DNA of 64,000 nucleotides from Georgenia_B sunbinii (GTDB lineage: Bacteria > Actinomycetota > Actinomycetes > Actinomycetales > Actinomycetaceae), in the NCBI RefSeq assembly GCF_036421855.1, contig NZ_JAZGOK010000005.1; one strand, given 5' to 3'. Under the pieces are notes generated by a model. That model saw nothing but the letters and a program-made list of their open reading frames with translations. It made no database searches and was not told the origin of the DNA. This document shows, piece by piece, positions 53,553 to 62,679 of the stretch. A program made the translations under genes and the position numbers. Numbering within the stretch: position 1 is the stretch's first letter; each line of letters begins with the position of its first letter.

Positions 53553-53598
53553 GGGAACCTGGGAAACGCACATCGCGCGCTGCGGTCCCCAGGTTCCC
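53553..53598. other. 11-bp inverted repeat upstream of oleA
   Basis: GGGAACCTGGG (53553-53563) is exactly inverted at 53588-53598 with a 24-base spacer. It lies between the DUF4282 gene stop and the ole promoter, so it may be a terminator of the former or an operator for the latter. Confidence 0.6.
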
Positions 53599-53617
53599 GC
53601 TGGTCGGGCGCCGGTGA

Positions 53618-54220
53618 TCAGCGTCCGGCGTCGCCGCGGACCTCGGCCTGGCGGTCGAGGAACAGCTCGAGGAAGAAGCGGCTGAACGCCACGGTCAGGA
53701 AGCCCCAGATCGGGCTGAGCACGAGCACGATGAGGCCGCTGAGCACCGCGCCACCGCCGCCGAAGTACCGGTCGCCGGCCATCGACAGCATGCCGATGGC
53801 GGTGATGATGCCCACGATGGTGGTGATCACGGCCATCACCAGCACCACGATGTGCACGATCTTGGCGAGCCCGGGCGTGATGCGCCGGGTGAAACCGAGG
53901 TCGAGCAGGCTGCCGAGCGGTGACGGCGAGGACGGCTGCGAGTAGCCGTAGCCCGGCTGGCCGCCGTATCCCGGCTGGCCCGGCTGAGCGCCGTACCCCG
54001 GCTGCCCCGGCTGGCCCGGCTGGCCGAAGCCCGGCTGTGCCGGCTGACCGTAGCCCGGCTGCGCCGGCTGTCCGTAGCCGGGCTGACCCGGCTGACCGGG
54101 CTGACCCGGCTGACCGGCGGCGGGGTTCTGCGGCGGCACGTAGCCGGGCTGGGCCGGGAAGCCCTGCGGGTCCTGCGGTGCCGGGTTGGGGTGCTGCGGG
54201 TCGGTCGGCTGATCGCTCAA
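53618..54220 (-). CDS. DUF4282 membrane protein with PGQPGYG-repeat N-terminus
   Basis: A 200-residue protein. Residues 1-100 are Pro/Gly/Gln/Tyr-rich repeats, probably disordered and cytoplasmic. Residues 110-190 match the DUF4282 pattern: FTRRITPGLAKIVHIVVLVMAVITTIVGI and a second hydrophobic pair ending FSRFFLELFLDRQAEV. Function unknown. TTG 54220 is proposed as start because GAAAGG lies seven bases upstream and the family begins M-S-x-Q-P; no ATG or GTG is suitable. Confidence 0.82.
   Translation of the reverse strand: MSDQPTDPQHPNPAPQDPQGFPAQPGYVPPQNPAAGQPGQPGQPGQPGYGQPAQPGYGQPAQPGFGQPGQPGQPGYGAQPGQPGYGGQPGYGYSQPSSPSPLGSLLDLGFTRRITPGLAKIVHIVVLVMAVITTIVGIITAIGMLSMAGDRYFGGGGAVLSGLIVLVLSPIWGFLTVAFSRFFLELFLDRQAEVRGDAGR
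53940..54130. repeat. Imperfect repeats coding for PGQPGYG in the DUF4282 gene
   Basis: Many copies of a CCGGCTG-based unit of 9 to 21 bases encode PGQ, PGY and GQPA peptides. In-frame length variation is likely. Confidence 0.85.
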
Positions 54221-54335
54221 CTGACTGCCTTTCTCTGGTGCGGGTGGGGTGATCGCAGCGAGCGTATCGCCGATGACTCCCGCGGCCATGACCGGGGTGG
54301 CACCATGGGGTACCGCCCCGGACCTTGGAGGTTCC

Positions 54336-55052
54336 ATGCCCACCCCGCACATCTCGGCGGCTCCCGGCGACTTCGCGCCGGCCGGCCTCTTCCCCGGGGA
54401 CCCGCGCCGCGCCCAGCGGATCGCCGAGCTGCTCATGCCCGACGCCCGCCTGGTCACCGATGTCCGAGGCATGCTCGGCTTCACCGGGACCGTCGACGGA
54501 CGGCCGCTGAGCGTCATGGGATCGGGGATGGGCCAGCCCTCGGCGACCATCTACGCCACCGAGCTGTTCCGCGAGTACGGCGTGCAGCGCATCATCCGGG
54601 TCGGCACCGCCGGCGGGATCGCGCCGCAGGTGAAGGTCGGTGACGTCGTCGTCGCCCTCGGCGCGCACACCGACTCGCAGATGAACCAGCTGCGGATCCC
54701 CGGCGTCAACTTCTCCGCCGTCGCCTCTTACGGCCTCGCCCACGCCGCCGTCGCCGCCGCGCCGGCCGCCGGTGTCACCGACCTCCACGTCGGCACCGTC
54801 ATCTCCCGCGACCACTTCTACCTGCCCGTCCCCGGGCAGGTAGAGCTGCTCAGCGGCTACGGCGTGCTCGGGGTGGAGATGGAGGCGGCGGCGCTGTACG
54901 GCGTCGCCGCGGAGCTGGGACGTGAGGCGCTGGCCGTCCTCACCGTCTCCGACCACCTGTTGGACTCCTCCGCTGACATGAGCGCCGAGGACCGCGAGAC
55001 GCGCTTCCAGGGCGCGCTGGCCCTCGCGGTCGCCGCCGCCCACTCCGACTGA
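54336..55052 (+). CDS. deoD: Purine nucleoside phosphorylase, DeoD type
   Basis: A 238-residue enzyme that splits purine nucleosides with phosphate. Markers of the hexameric DeoD type: FPGDPRRAQRIAE (phosphate Arg), IRVGTAGGI, VISRDHFY, VEMEAAALYGVAAE and the catalytic Asp in VLTVSDHLL. GGAGGT lies upstream of ATG 54336. It is monocistronic, divergent from the DUF4282 gene, and upstream of the SARP regulator with 133 bases between. Confidence 0.93.
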   Translation: MPTPHISAAPGDFAPAGLFPGDPRRAQRIAELLMPDARLVTDVRGMLGFTGTVDGRPLSVMGSGMGQPSATIYATELFREYGVQRIIRVGTAGGIAPQVKVGDVVVALGAHTDSQMNQLRIPGVNFSAVASYGLAHAAVAAAPAAGVTDLHVGTVISRDHFYLPVPGQVELLSGYGVLGVEMEAAALYGVAAELGREALAVLTVSDHLLDSSADMSAEDRETRFQGALALAVAAAHSD

Positions 55053-55185
55053 CCCGACGGCCGGCACGGTCCCCCTCCACTGCCGGTCCACCGACACCGA
55101 TCAACCGCGGACACCCATCGACGGCTACCCCCGCGGGCGGCGCCACACACTTCTACACTGTGATCACCGACGAGGGGGACGACCG

Positions 55186-58100
55186 ATGCATGCAGGGGAC
55201 GTGCGTCCGGCCGCACCTCGTGCTGCCCACCCGTTGGTCCCGCAGGCGTCGGTCGCGGTCCCCCCGGTCGGCGGCCTGCGTCGTCCTCAGCTGCTGAACG
55301 CGCTCGACCCGGTGACGACCACCGCGCTGGGGCTCGTCGTCGCACCGGCGGGCACCGGCAAGACCACGCTGCTCGCCCAGTGGGCGGTGAGCTCGACGCT
55401 CCCGGTGGCGTGGTGCCGGCTCGACGTCGGAGCCACCCGTCCCGGGCGTCTGGTCGAGTGGCTCTGGCAGGCGCTCGAGGAGTACGTGATCCCGCCGCCG
55501 CGTGTCCCGCCCCGGACCGTCGAGGAGCTCGCCCTGGCTCTCGAGCAGCACCCGGGTCGCATCCTGCTCGTGCTCGACGACCTGCACCGGCTGGCCTCCT
55601 CCACCGGTGAGGCAGAGCTCGAGCAGCTGCTGCTCCTCGCGCCGCCGCAGCTGCGGGTGGTCATCGGGTCGCGGCAGATGCCCAGCTTCAACCTCGCGCG
55701 GTCCGAGCTGCCGCCGATCGTCGTGCTCACCGGGGACGACCTGCGGTTCCGCACCTGGGAGGTGGAGAAGCTCTTCCGGAGCATCCACCGGGCACCGTTG
55801 CCGCCGCAGGACGTCGCCGCGCTCACCCGCTACACCCAGGGGTGGGCGGCCGCGCTGCAGCTCTTCCACCTCGCCACGATGGAGGGCGACGTCGCCGCCC
55901 GGCAGCGAGCGGTCCACGCCCTCGCGGGCCGCTCGCGCTACGCGCAGGGCTACCTCACCGGCCAGGTGCTCGCCGGGCTGCCCGCGGAGACCACCGAGTT
56001 CCTCGTGCGCACCTGCGTGTTCGACGCCCTCACCGCCAGCCGGTGCGACGCGCTCCTCGGCGCCCGCACCTCGCAGCGGACGTTGCACGAGCTCGTCGAC
56101 CGGCAGGCGCTGACGACGACGACCGACGGCGGGGAGACCTTCACCTACCACGACGTGCTCCGCCGCCACCTCGAGGCCACCCTCCACGAGGAGCTCGGGG
56201 CCACGGCCACCCGCGAGTGGTACGAGCGCGCCGCGCAGATCCTCGAGGACGAGGGCGACGTCATCGAGGCGCTGCGGGCGCGGTGCCGCGCCGAGGACTG
56301 GAACGGCGTGCGGCGCCTGCTGCAGGAGTTCGGGCCGCGGCTGTTCGACGGCCCCCACCGCACCCGCTCCGGCGACCACACCTGGAGCGACCTCGTCCCG
56401 CGGTGGCTCATCGAGTCCGACCCGTGGTGCTGCCTCGCCGAGGCCCGGCGGATGCTCAACGACGGACGCCTCGACGACGCAGCAGCGATGTCCCGGCAGG
56501 CCGAGGCGCAGTTCACCGACCCCGCCGCCCGCAAGCTGTGCGAGGACATCCGCGCCGAGGTCACGGCGTGGCAGTCCGGCGCGGCCGGTGGGCGGCCGGG
56601 ATGGCCCGACATGCTCCTCGCTGCCACCCGGCGCGACCCGCTGCGGGTGGCCCGGGAGGCGCGTGACAGCGACTCGGCCCGGGTGCGACGCACCGAGGGG
56701 TTCGCGCTCGTGCTCGGCGGCGACCGGCGCGGTGGCCAGCGGCTGCTGCGGGACCTCGCAGCGGAGCCCGGCGTCGATCCGGGGCTCATGCTGGCCGCCC
56801 GCCTCCTGCTCGCGACCATCGAGGCGGTGGGGACCCAACCGCTGGAGCAGGCCGGCCGTCGTCATACCGGGCGACCGTTGTCGGGCGCGGCGGGGACCCC
56901 GTTGGACCAGATCTACCGCGACGCCGAGCGGCACGGCCTCAGCTGGCTCGCCCGGCTGACCTCGAGCGTGGCGGTGGTGGTCCAGTCTCCGCGTGCAGTG
57001 AATGAGATCGCGGGCGTCGTGGCCGACCTCGACCGCCGGGGCGACCGCTGGTCGGCGGCGCTGGTGTCGATCTGCCACACCTTCGTCATGCTGCGGTCCG
57101 GCACCGTGGACCTGGCGGCGCTGGAGCGGCTGCGCACGCGGCTGCGGGCGCTGGGCGCCGGTGTCCTGGAGGTGTGGATCGCTGCGGTCGGTGCACTGCT
57201 CACAGCGACCGAGCAGCTGCCGGACGCGACCGACGTCGCCCGGGCGGCCGAGGCGCAGGCACGCGTCGCCGGCGTCCCGGGGGCGGCCGCGTTCGCCTAT
57301 GCCGCGCTGGCTGCCGCCGAGCCCGCCCAGCGCGACGACTTCCTCGCGCTGGCGCGGGCCACGGCCAGCTCCTCCGGGCTGGACTGCCGGCCGTGGGCAT
57401 GGCTGCCGGACATGTCACCCTGGCGGCGCGGGGCGGCGACCGGCGGCGGGGCCGACGCCGGTGGCGAGCCCAGCACGGTCGGCAGGTCCGGGGCCGGCAA
57501 CCGGTCCGACGCGGCTGACGAGCGCACCGGCACCGCACCGCGGCGAACCGCCTCGTCCGACGACGCCGCCTCGCCCGACGACGCTGCGCCCGCGGGCTCG
57601 GGCGACTCACCTGACGATGCCGCGCACGACGACGCGGGTGGCGACGGCGCCCCACGTGCGGGCAGCCCGGTGCCCGGCGCAACGATCGAGCTCACCTGCT
57701 TCGGGGAGTTCCGGCTGCTGGTCCGCGGCCGGCGGGCGGACCTCGGCGCGGTGCGTCCGCGGGTCCGGGCGATGCTCAAGTTCCTGGCGATCCATGCCGG
57801 TCGACCGGTTCACCGCGAGCTCATCGCTGACGCGCTGTGGGGCGACCTCGACCCGGAGGCCGCCATGCACAACCTCCAGGTCAGCCTGTCGAGCCTGCGT
57901 GCGGCGCTCGAGCCCGGCGTGCCGGGGCGCCGCAGCAGCCTCATCATCCGGGACGGCGAGACGTACATGCTCGCGCTGCGGCCGGGGTCGCGCTGCGACA
58001 TCGTCGAGTTCGACCGCGAGCTGGCGGCGGCCAACCATGCCCGGCGCAGTGGCGACGTCGCCGCCCAGCTGGCATCGCTGGCGACCGCGCTGGCGCTCTA

Positions 58101-58506
58101 CACCGCGGACCTGTTCCCCGAGGAAGGGCCGGCGAACTGGCTGGTGACCACGAGGGAGCGGTACCGGGCACGCGCCGCGGACGCCGCCGCCCAGCTCGCC
58201 GACCTCAACCTCGCGGCCGGTGACCACACCGCGGCCATCGCCGCGGCCCAGCACAGCATCGAGATCGACGAGTACCGCGACGACGCGGGGCAGGCGCTGA
58301 TCCAAGCGCTGCGGGCCGCCGGCGAGCCGGCCGCGGCCCACCGGGCGGTGCGGGCCTACACCGCCGTGCTCCACGAGCTGGGCGTCGAGCCGCTGCCCGA
58401 CATCGTCAGCGTCCCCGGAACTCCACCTCCGCGACCGCGACCGGCGCCTGCAGGTTCTCACCGTATGCCGAGAGGATCGTCAGACGTACCGCCGAGACCT
58501 CACTGA
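55186..58506 (+). CDS. MalT-like STAND ATPase fused to a SARP/BTAD activator domain
   Basis: A 1106-residue regulator. The N-terminal NTPase has Walker A APAGTGKTT (53-61) and Walker B ILLVLDDLHRL (about 125-135), as in MalT/LuxR-large proteins. A helical-repeat middle follows (about 350-740), then an acidic low-complexity linker (745-830), an OmpR-like winged helix (from about 835: IELTCFGEFRLLV; HNLQVSLSSLRAAL) and a BTAD domain (about 925-1085). GAGGGGG precedes ATG 55186. It stands next to and convergent with the contractile-injection genes, so it is a candidate activator of them. The last 101 bases overlap the next gene on the other strand. Confidence 0.9.
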   Translation: MHAGDVRPAAPRAAHPLVPQASVAVPPVGGLRRPQLLNALDPVTTTALGLVVAPAGTGKTTLLAQWAVSSTLPVAWCRLDVGATRPGRLVEWLWQALEEYVIPPPRVPPRTVEELALALEQHPGRILLVLDDLHRLASSTGEAELEQLLLLAPPQLRVVIGSRQMPSFNLARSELPPIVVLTGDDLRFRTWEVEKLFRSIHRAPLPPQDVAALTRYTQGWAAALQLFHLATMEGDVAARQRAVHALAGRSRYAQGYLTGQVLAGLPAETTEFLVRTCVFDALTASRCDALLGARTSQRTLHELVDRQALTTTTDGGETFTYHDVLRRHLEATLHEELGATATREWYERAAQILEDEGDVIEALRARCRAEDWNGVRRLLQEFGPRLFDGPHRTRSGDHTWSDLVPRWLIESDPWCCLAEARRMLNDGRLDDAAAMSRQAEAQFTDPAARKLCEDIRAEVTAWQSGAAGGRPGWPDMLLAATRRDPLRVAREARDSDSARVRRTEGFALVLGGDRRGGQRLLRDLAAEPGVDPGLMLAARLLLATIEAVGTQPLEQAGRRHTGRPLSGAAGTPLDQIYRDAERHGLSWLARLTSSVAVVVQSPRAVNEIAGVVADLDRRGDRWSAALVSICHTFVMLRSGTVDLAALERLRTRLRALGAGVLEVWIAAVGALLTATEQLPDATDVARAAEAQARVAGVPGAAAFAYAALAAAEPAQRDDFLALARATASSSGLDCRPWAWLPDMSPWRRGAATGGGADAGGEPSTVGRSGAGNRSDAADERTGTAPRRTASSDDAASPDDAAPAGSGDSPDDAAHDDAGGDGAPRAGSPVPGATIELTCFGEFRLLVRGRRADLGAVRPRVRAMLKFLAIHAGRPVHRELIADALWGDLDPEAAMHNLQVSLSSLRAALEPGVPGRRSSLIIRDGETYMLALRPGSRCDIVEFDRELAAANHARRSGDVAAQLASLATALALYTADLFPEEGPANWLVTTRERYRARAADAAAQLADLNLAAGDHTAAIAAAQHSIEIDEYRDDAGQALIQALRAAGEPAAAHRAVRAYTAVLHELGVEPLPDIVSVPGTPPPRPRPAPAGSHRMPRGSSDVPPRPH

Positions 58507-60178
58507 CCCCGACGGGCACGCCCTGCGGCTGCGCGACGTCGTCGAGCGTGGCCTCCTCGACCACCAGCCCGCCCGGGGTGGTCATGCTCAGCCGGATGTC
58601 CCGGGGGCGGGCCTCGGCGAGGCGCTGGTCCTCGTCGGGCGAGGCCCCGGCCGTGACGACGACGGTGACCAGCCGGAACGGGTCGTCGAACGGGAACTCG
58701 ATCCACTCCCCCGCGCCGTCGCCGAGCGTCACCGGCGCCCAGGACACGTTGTTGAAGCCGTCCCGCGCCTGGCTCGCCGGGCGCCCGTCGAGCGCGCTGG
58801 ACGCCGTCGGTTCGGCCGGGTTGACGGGGTTGTCGCCCGCCACCCTGTCGACGGCCCCCTGGTAGAGGTCACCGAGCGGGCCGCGGAAGTACCAGCCCGC
58901 CCCGACGAGGAGCCCGAGCACGACCAGCACGACGACGAGCCGGGTCGGGAAGTGCACCCGCCGGCGGTTGCGCGGTCGGCTCCCGGCGCTCGGGTCGGGA
59001 CGGCGCTCGGGGCGCAGCAGCCGCCGCCACCAGGAGCGCTGCGGCTGTACCGGTGCGTCGGCGAGGCTCGCGCCGCAGCGCCGGCAGAAGTTGCGGTGGG
59101 GGGCGTTACCGGCCCCGCACGCACCGCAGATGAGGTCGCCCGGCTGCGGCTGCGGCTCGTCCGCGCTGGCCGCCGGGACCTGGCGCCGCGGCACCGGCGC
59201 CCCCGGCTTCCGGGCGGCCGGCTTGCGCGGCCCGGTCCCGCCGGCGCCCCCGCCGGGCCCGCCCGCGGCGCCGCCGGGGCCGGGCGCGGCCGGGCGCGCC
59301 GCAGCGGGCTTGGTCGCTGCCGGCTTCGTGGCGGCCGGGGTGCTCGGGGCACCCGGTGCGGGCTTGGTCGCCGCCGGCTTGGTCGCCGCTGCCGTCGAGC
59401 GCGCGGTGGCCGCACCGGCCCCACCCGCGGCGCCGGCCGTGAGGTCGCGCGCCACGCCACCGACGGCCGGCGGCGCTCCGGCACCGGCCGCCGCGCGGCT
59501 GATCTGGGAGGCTGCGGTGCGGCCCGGAGCACCGGTGAGGTTGCGGGCCTGCGACCGTGCTCGGGAGGCGCTGCTGCCGAGCTGGGACGCCGCCCCGCCG
59601 GTGGCTTGGTCGGCGGCCTGGCGCAGCAGGCCCGACGCCCGGCCGCCCCGGACCCGACCACGGCCGTTCCCCCGTGGCTTGTCCGCCACCGCCGCTGGCG
59701 CCGGTTCCTCGGCAGGGGCCGGCTCCCCAGCGGGTGACGGTTCCACGCCATCGCCACCGGTACCGGTCGGCGCAACATCGTCCCGCTCAGCCGCCGCGCT
59801 GACGACGGCAGCACCCTGGTCCGGCGGCGCTGCCGGTGCGCCCGCCGCGGGCTGCGCGTCGTGACCATCACCGTCATCGCCGTTGCGGGCTTGCGGCGCA
59901 AGCTCGCCACCGGCCGCCGCACCCACGGGCACCTCGCCGCCCCGCTCGCCGTCGACCAGCTCGTCCGCGCCCAGCTGGTCCGAGCCAGGTTCGCCGTCAC
60001 CCCAGTCGTCCGAGCCCGGCGCTGCGGCCACGACGTCGTCGGCGGCGGGTTCCTCGACCGCCGCTGCCGCGGTGCCCGGCGCCGGCTGGGACTCTGCCCA
60101 CTCGAGGTAGGTGCCGCAGCTGCCGCAGAACAGCTCGCCGTCTTCATTGCGGTCGCCGCACTCAGGACAGGTCTGCAT
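58406..60178 (-). CDS. Zinc-ribbon membrane protein with discoidin/NADase-type glycan-binding C-terminus
   Basis: A 590-residue protein. A zinc ribbon (CPECG...CGSCG, 4-22) begins it. A long Ala/Pro/Lys-rich low-complexity region follows, then a second zinc ribbon (CGACG...CRRCG, about 349-368), a basic stretch, one membrane segment (about 412-432) and an extracytoplasmic beta-rich domain (ASSALDGRPASQARDGFNNVSW and GEWIEFPFDDPFRLVTVVVTAG) of the discoidin or NADase-type glycan-binding kind. It is the last gene of the tail-like operon, overlaps the upstream gene by 17 bases, and may anchor or target the apparatus. Function not shown. Confidence 0.8.
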   Translation of the reverse strand: MQTCPECGDRNEDGELFCGSCGTYLEWAESQPAPGTAAAAVEEPAADDVVAAAPGSDDWGDGEPGSDQLGADELVDGERGGEVPVGAAAGGELAPQARNGDDGDGHDAQPAAGAPAAPPDQGAAVVSAAAERDDVAPTGTGGDGVEPSPAGEPAPAEEPAPAAVADKPRGNGRGRVRGGRASGLLRQAADQATGGAASQLGSSASRARSQARNLTGAPGRTAASQISRAAAGAGAPPAVGGVARDLTAGAAGGAGAATARSTAAATKPAATKPAPGAPSTPAATKPAATKPAAARPAAPGPGGAAGGPGGGAGGTGPRKPAARKPGAPVPRRQVPAASADEPQPQPGDLICGACGAGNAPHRNFCRRCGASLADAPVQPQRSWWRRLLRPERRPDPSAGSRPRNRRRVHFPTRLVVVLVVLGLLVGAGWYFRGPLGDLYQGAVDRVAGDNPVNPAEPTASSALDGRPASQARDGFNNVSWAPVTLGDGAGEWIEFPFDDPFRLVTVVVTAGASPDEDQRLAEARPRDIRLSMTTPGGLVVEEATLDDVAQPQGVPVGVSEVSAVRLTILSAYGENLQAPVAVAEVEFRGR

Positions 60179-60722
60179 CGGAGCCCTCCGCCACGATCTC
60201 GATGATGTGCGGCACGTGGGCCGGCTTGACGGTCGTCACCGCGCGGTCCAGCCGGGCCCGGTCGATGCTGCTCGGGTCCGGTACCCGCACCGTCACCCGC
60301 AGGACGGCGTCGGCCGAGCCGGGCAGCTCGGCGCCCGGCGTCGCGGACCACGTGCTCGCGCCGTTGTCCTCGATGCTCACCCGGCCACCCACCGCCAGCC
60401 GGACGGCGTCGGCGATCCCCACCGCGGTCCCGCGCCGCCGGTGCATGACGGCGGCGCCGGCGATGATCTGGCGGCGCCGCTCGACCGACCAGGTCTCGTC
60501 CATCTCGATGCCCACCCACTCCCCGAGCCAGGCGAGGAAGTCCGGCGGCGCCAGCTGCGGGTCGACGTAGCAGGCGAGCGTGTCCAGGGTGAGGAAGATC
60601 GGCGCGAGGGCGTCGTCGAAGGCCTGCACGAAGCGTTGCAGGAACTCGTCCTCCTGGTAGACCGCGGGCAGCCGCTGGGCGACCGGGGCCACCGCGACGA
60701 GGCCGGGGATCATGCCGCGCAC
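60162..60722 (-). CDS. Phage-tail-protein-I-like baseplate protein
   Basis: A 186-residue protein like the phage tail protein family TIGR02242/gpI: RLPAVYQEDEFLQRFVQAFDDALAPIFLTLD and CYVDPQLAPPDFLAWLGEWVG, then RRRQIIAGAAVMHRRRGTAVGI. This WLGEWVG ... RRRGT pattern is common in contractile-injection baseplates. GTG 60722 follows GGGGGG by seven bases; ATG 60713 is an alternative. One base separates it from the baseplate J stop. Confidence 0.88.
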   Translation of the reverse strand: MRGMIPGLVAVAPVAQRLPAVYQEDEFLQRFVQAFDDALAPIFLTLDTLACYVDPQLAPPDFLAWLGEWVGIEMDETWSVERRRQIIAGAAVMHRRRGTAVGIADAVRLAVGGRVSIEDNGASTWSATPGAELPGSADAVLRVTVRVPDPSSIDRARLDRAVTTVKPAHVPHIIEIVAEGSDADLS

Positions 60723-60723
60723 G

Positions 60724-62679
60724 TCATCGCCCCCCGACCACGCGCACCTGGTGGCGGTAGGAGAACACCAGCCCGTGCGGGTCGACCTCGATCCGCTGCA
60801 GCGGGTCGCCACGCTTGCCGGTGATCGGGTCCGCCCCGAACAGCTTGACGTCCTCGACGATCTCGGTGCCACGCAAGCCCTGCAGCACGGCGTACACCTC
60901 CCCCGCCTGGACCGGCCGCCCGAAGGGCCAGCCCTCGCCGTCGGGCCCGCCGGCGACGGGGTCGAAGTACCGGTTGAGCGCGCCGACCGCGTCGATCGCC
61001 AGCTGGTCGCCGTCGGTCCGGGACCGGGCCGCGACCCGGGCGATGATCGTCACGCCCTGGTAGAACGGCGGCTCGACGAGCAGCCGGGCACCGATCGGCC
61101 GGCGCCGGTCGAGGTACTCGGTGATCCTCGCGAGGGAGGTCTCGCTGGGGATGAGGTCCTCGAACCGCAGCCGGCCGCTCTCGTCGGGCACCGCCGCCGG
61201 CACGACGAGCAGCCGCACGCCGCCCGCCTCCTCCGGCGTCGTCGCCGGCACGCAACGGACCCGGGCGATCGACGGCGCCGCCCGCAGCGCGAGCTCCTCG
61301 AAGTCCTCGGCGGTCACCGCTCGGTCGCGGGTGCGCAGCAGCAGCGGGCCCCGCTCCTTGGCCTGGTCCACCGTCTCGGCCGCGACGCCACCGAGGGCCG
61401 GGCGCCGGTTCTCCACCCGGTCCACCAGCGGGATCGGGGTGCGCAGGTCGGTGATCGTCCGAGCGGCGACGTTGCCCCGTGGCCCGCCGCCGGTGCGGTA
61501 GGCCGGCACCCGCAGCGGCGCCCCCTTGGGCGGTACCGCGCCGTAGGAGCGCAGCGTGCCGTCGGGCTGGCGGACGGCGGGGCCGAAGTGGACCTCGCCG
61601 GTCGCCCGGTCGAGCCGGACCACGCGGTCGGCCGGGCCGGCGTCGGCGAACGAGTCGACCTCGGTCCACTCGTCCCAGCCGGCGCCGCCCGCGACCTCGA
61701 CGACGAAGTCCGGCCCGCCGATAACCACCGGGCTGCGGTCGAGGGTGAACACCTGCCCGGGGACGCCCTCGGACAGGCCGAGGATCTCGTCGTGGACGGT
61801 CTCGGCGTGGCTGGCGGTGACGGTGCCGCCGATGGTGAACGCGGTCGCAGCACTGATCGTCGGCGAGGCGCTGTACCGGGGGTAGCCCTCGGCCGGTTCG
61901 ACGGCCCGGCAGCGCAGCCAGCCGGCGCGGTGGCCGTTGATGATCGAGGTGCGGTGGTCGCGCGGGACGTGGAGGACGACGTCGCCGCTGCGGTTGAACC
62001 CGCCGGTGCCGTCGGAGTCCACCTCGCAGGGCCGCCACGCGCTGCCGGTCCACGCCTCCCACTCCACCGGGGGGTAGCGCGGGTCGACGCCGACGCCCTG
62101 GACCTCGCTGTCGAACCGCAGCACGACGACGCACGACGCCGCGGCGTCGTCGAGCCCGAGCAGGAGGACGTCGTCGGGCGCTGGCGGGGTGGTGAAGACC
62201 GCGAAGCGGTCGGCCGAGCGGAGGTCCTCGACGTGGTCGACGGCGTCGCCGTCGGCGGCCTGGGTCAGCACGTGCGCCAGCGAGCGGGGCGGCACGCGCA
62301 GCTCCGCGGTGGTGAGGAAGGCGACGAGGTCCTCGGTGTCGGTCCGCGGGGTGGCGGCCTCGGACTGCACCGGGACGACGACGGTCTCGTCCTGCGGCGC
62401 GGAGAGCCAGTAGGTGAGGTCGACCGCGGCGGCGGTGGGCGGGTGCAGGGTCATGCCGAGCAGGTCGAGGAAGGTGACGTACAGCTTGTCCGGCACCCGG
62501 TTGAGCCGGTAGGACAGCTCGTCGACCATGAACGCGAAGGTCTCCACGAGGGTGACGCCGGGATCGGAGACGTTGTGGTCGCTCCACTCCGGGCAGGTCG
62601 CCTGGATACGGCGCTTGGCGTCGTCGACGAGCTGCTGGAAGCGGCGGTCGTCGAGGTCCGGGGCGGGAAGCATGGTCAC
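60724..62679 (-). CDS. Baseplate J/gp47-like assembly protein
   Basis: A 651-residue protein of the putative baseplate assembly family (TIGR02243), which forms the wedge of contractile tails. Features: start LPAPDLDDRRFQQLVDDAKRRI, TCPEWSDHNVSDPGVTLVETFAFMVDELSYRLN, GNVAARTITDLRTPIPLVDRVENRRPALGG, and the gpJ-like end QAGEVYAVLQGLRGTEIVEDVKLF. GTG 62679 overlaps the gp25 stop (GTGA). It would correspond to Afp11/Afp12-type proteins. Confidence 0.92.
   Translation of the reverse strand: MTMLPAPDLDDRRFQQLVDDAKRRIQATCPEWSDHNVSDPGVTLVETFAFMVDELSYRLNRVPDKLYVTFLDLLGMTLHPPTAAAVDLTYWLSAPQDETVVVPVQSEAATPRTDTEDLVAFLTTAELRVPPRSLAHVLTQAADGDAVDHVEDLRSADRFAVFTTPPAPDDVLLLGLDDAAASCVVVLRFDSEVQGVGVDPRYPPVEWEAWTGSAWRPCEVDSDGTGGFNRSGDVVLHVPRDHRTSIINGHRAGWLRCRAVEPAEGYPRYSASPTISAATAFTIGGTVTASHAETVHDEILGLSEGVPGQVFTLDRSPVVIGGPDFVVEVAGGAGWDEWTEVDSFADAGPADRVVRLDRATGEVHFGPAVRQPDGTLRSYGAVPPKGAPLRVPAYRTGGGPRGNVAARTITDLRTPIPLVDRVENRRPALGGVAAETVDQAKERGPLLLRTRDRAVTAEDFEELALRAAPSIARVRCVPATTPEEAGGVRLLVVPAAVPDESGRLRFEDLIPSETSLARITEYLDRRRPIGARLLVEPPFYQGVTIIARVAARSRTDGDQLAIDAVGALNRYFDPVAGGPDGEGWPFGRPVQAGEVYAVLQGLRGTEIVEDVKLFGADPITGKRGDPLQRIEVDPHGLVFSYRHQVRVVGGR

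Noticed and set aside
54818..54843. An 11-bp palindrome (CTACCTGCCCG and its complement).
   Set aside because: It lies inside the deoD coding region over conserved codons; it is probably chance and codon bias.
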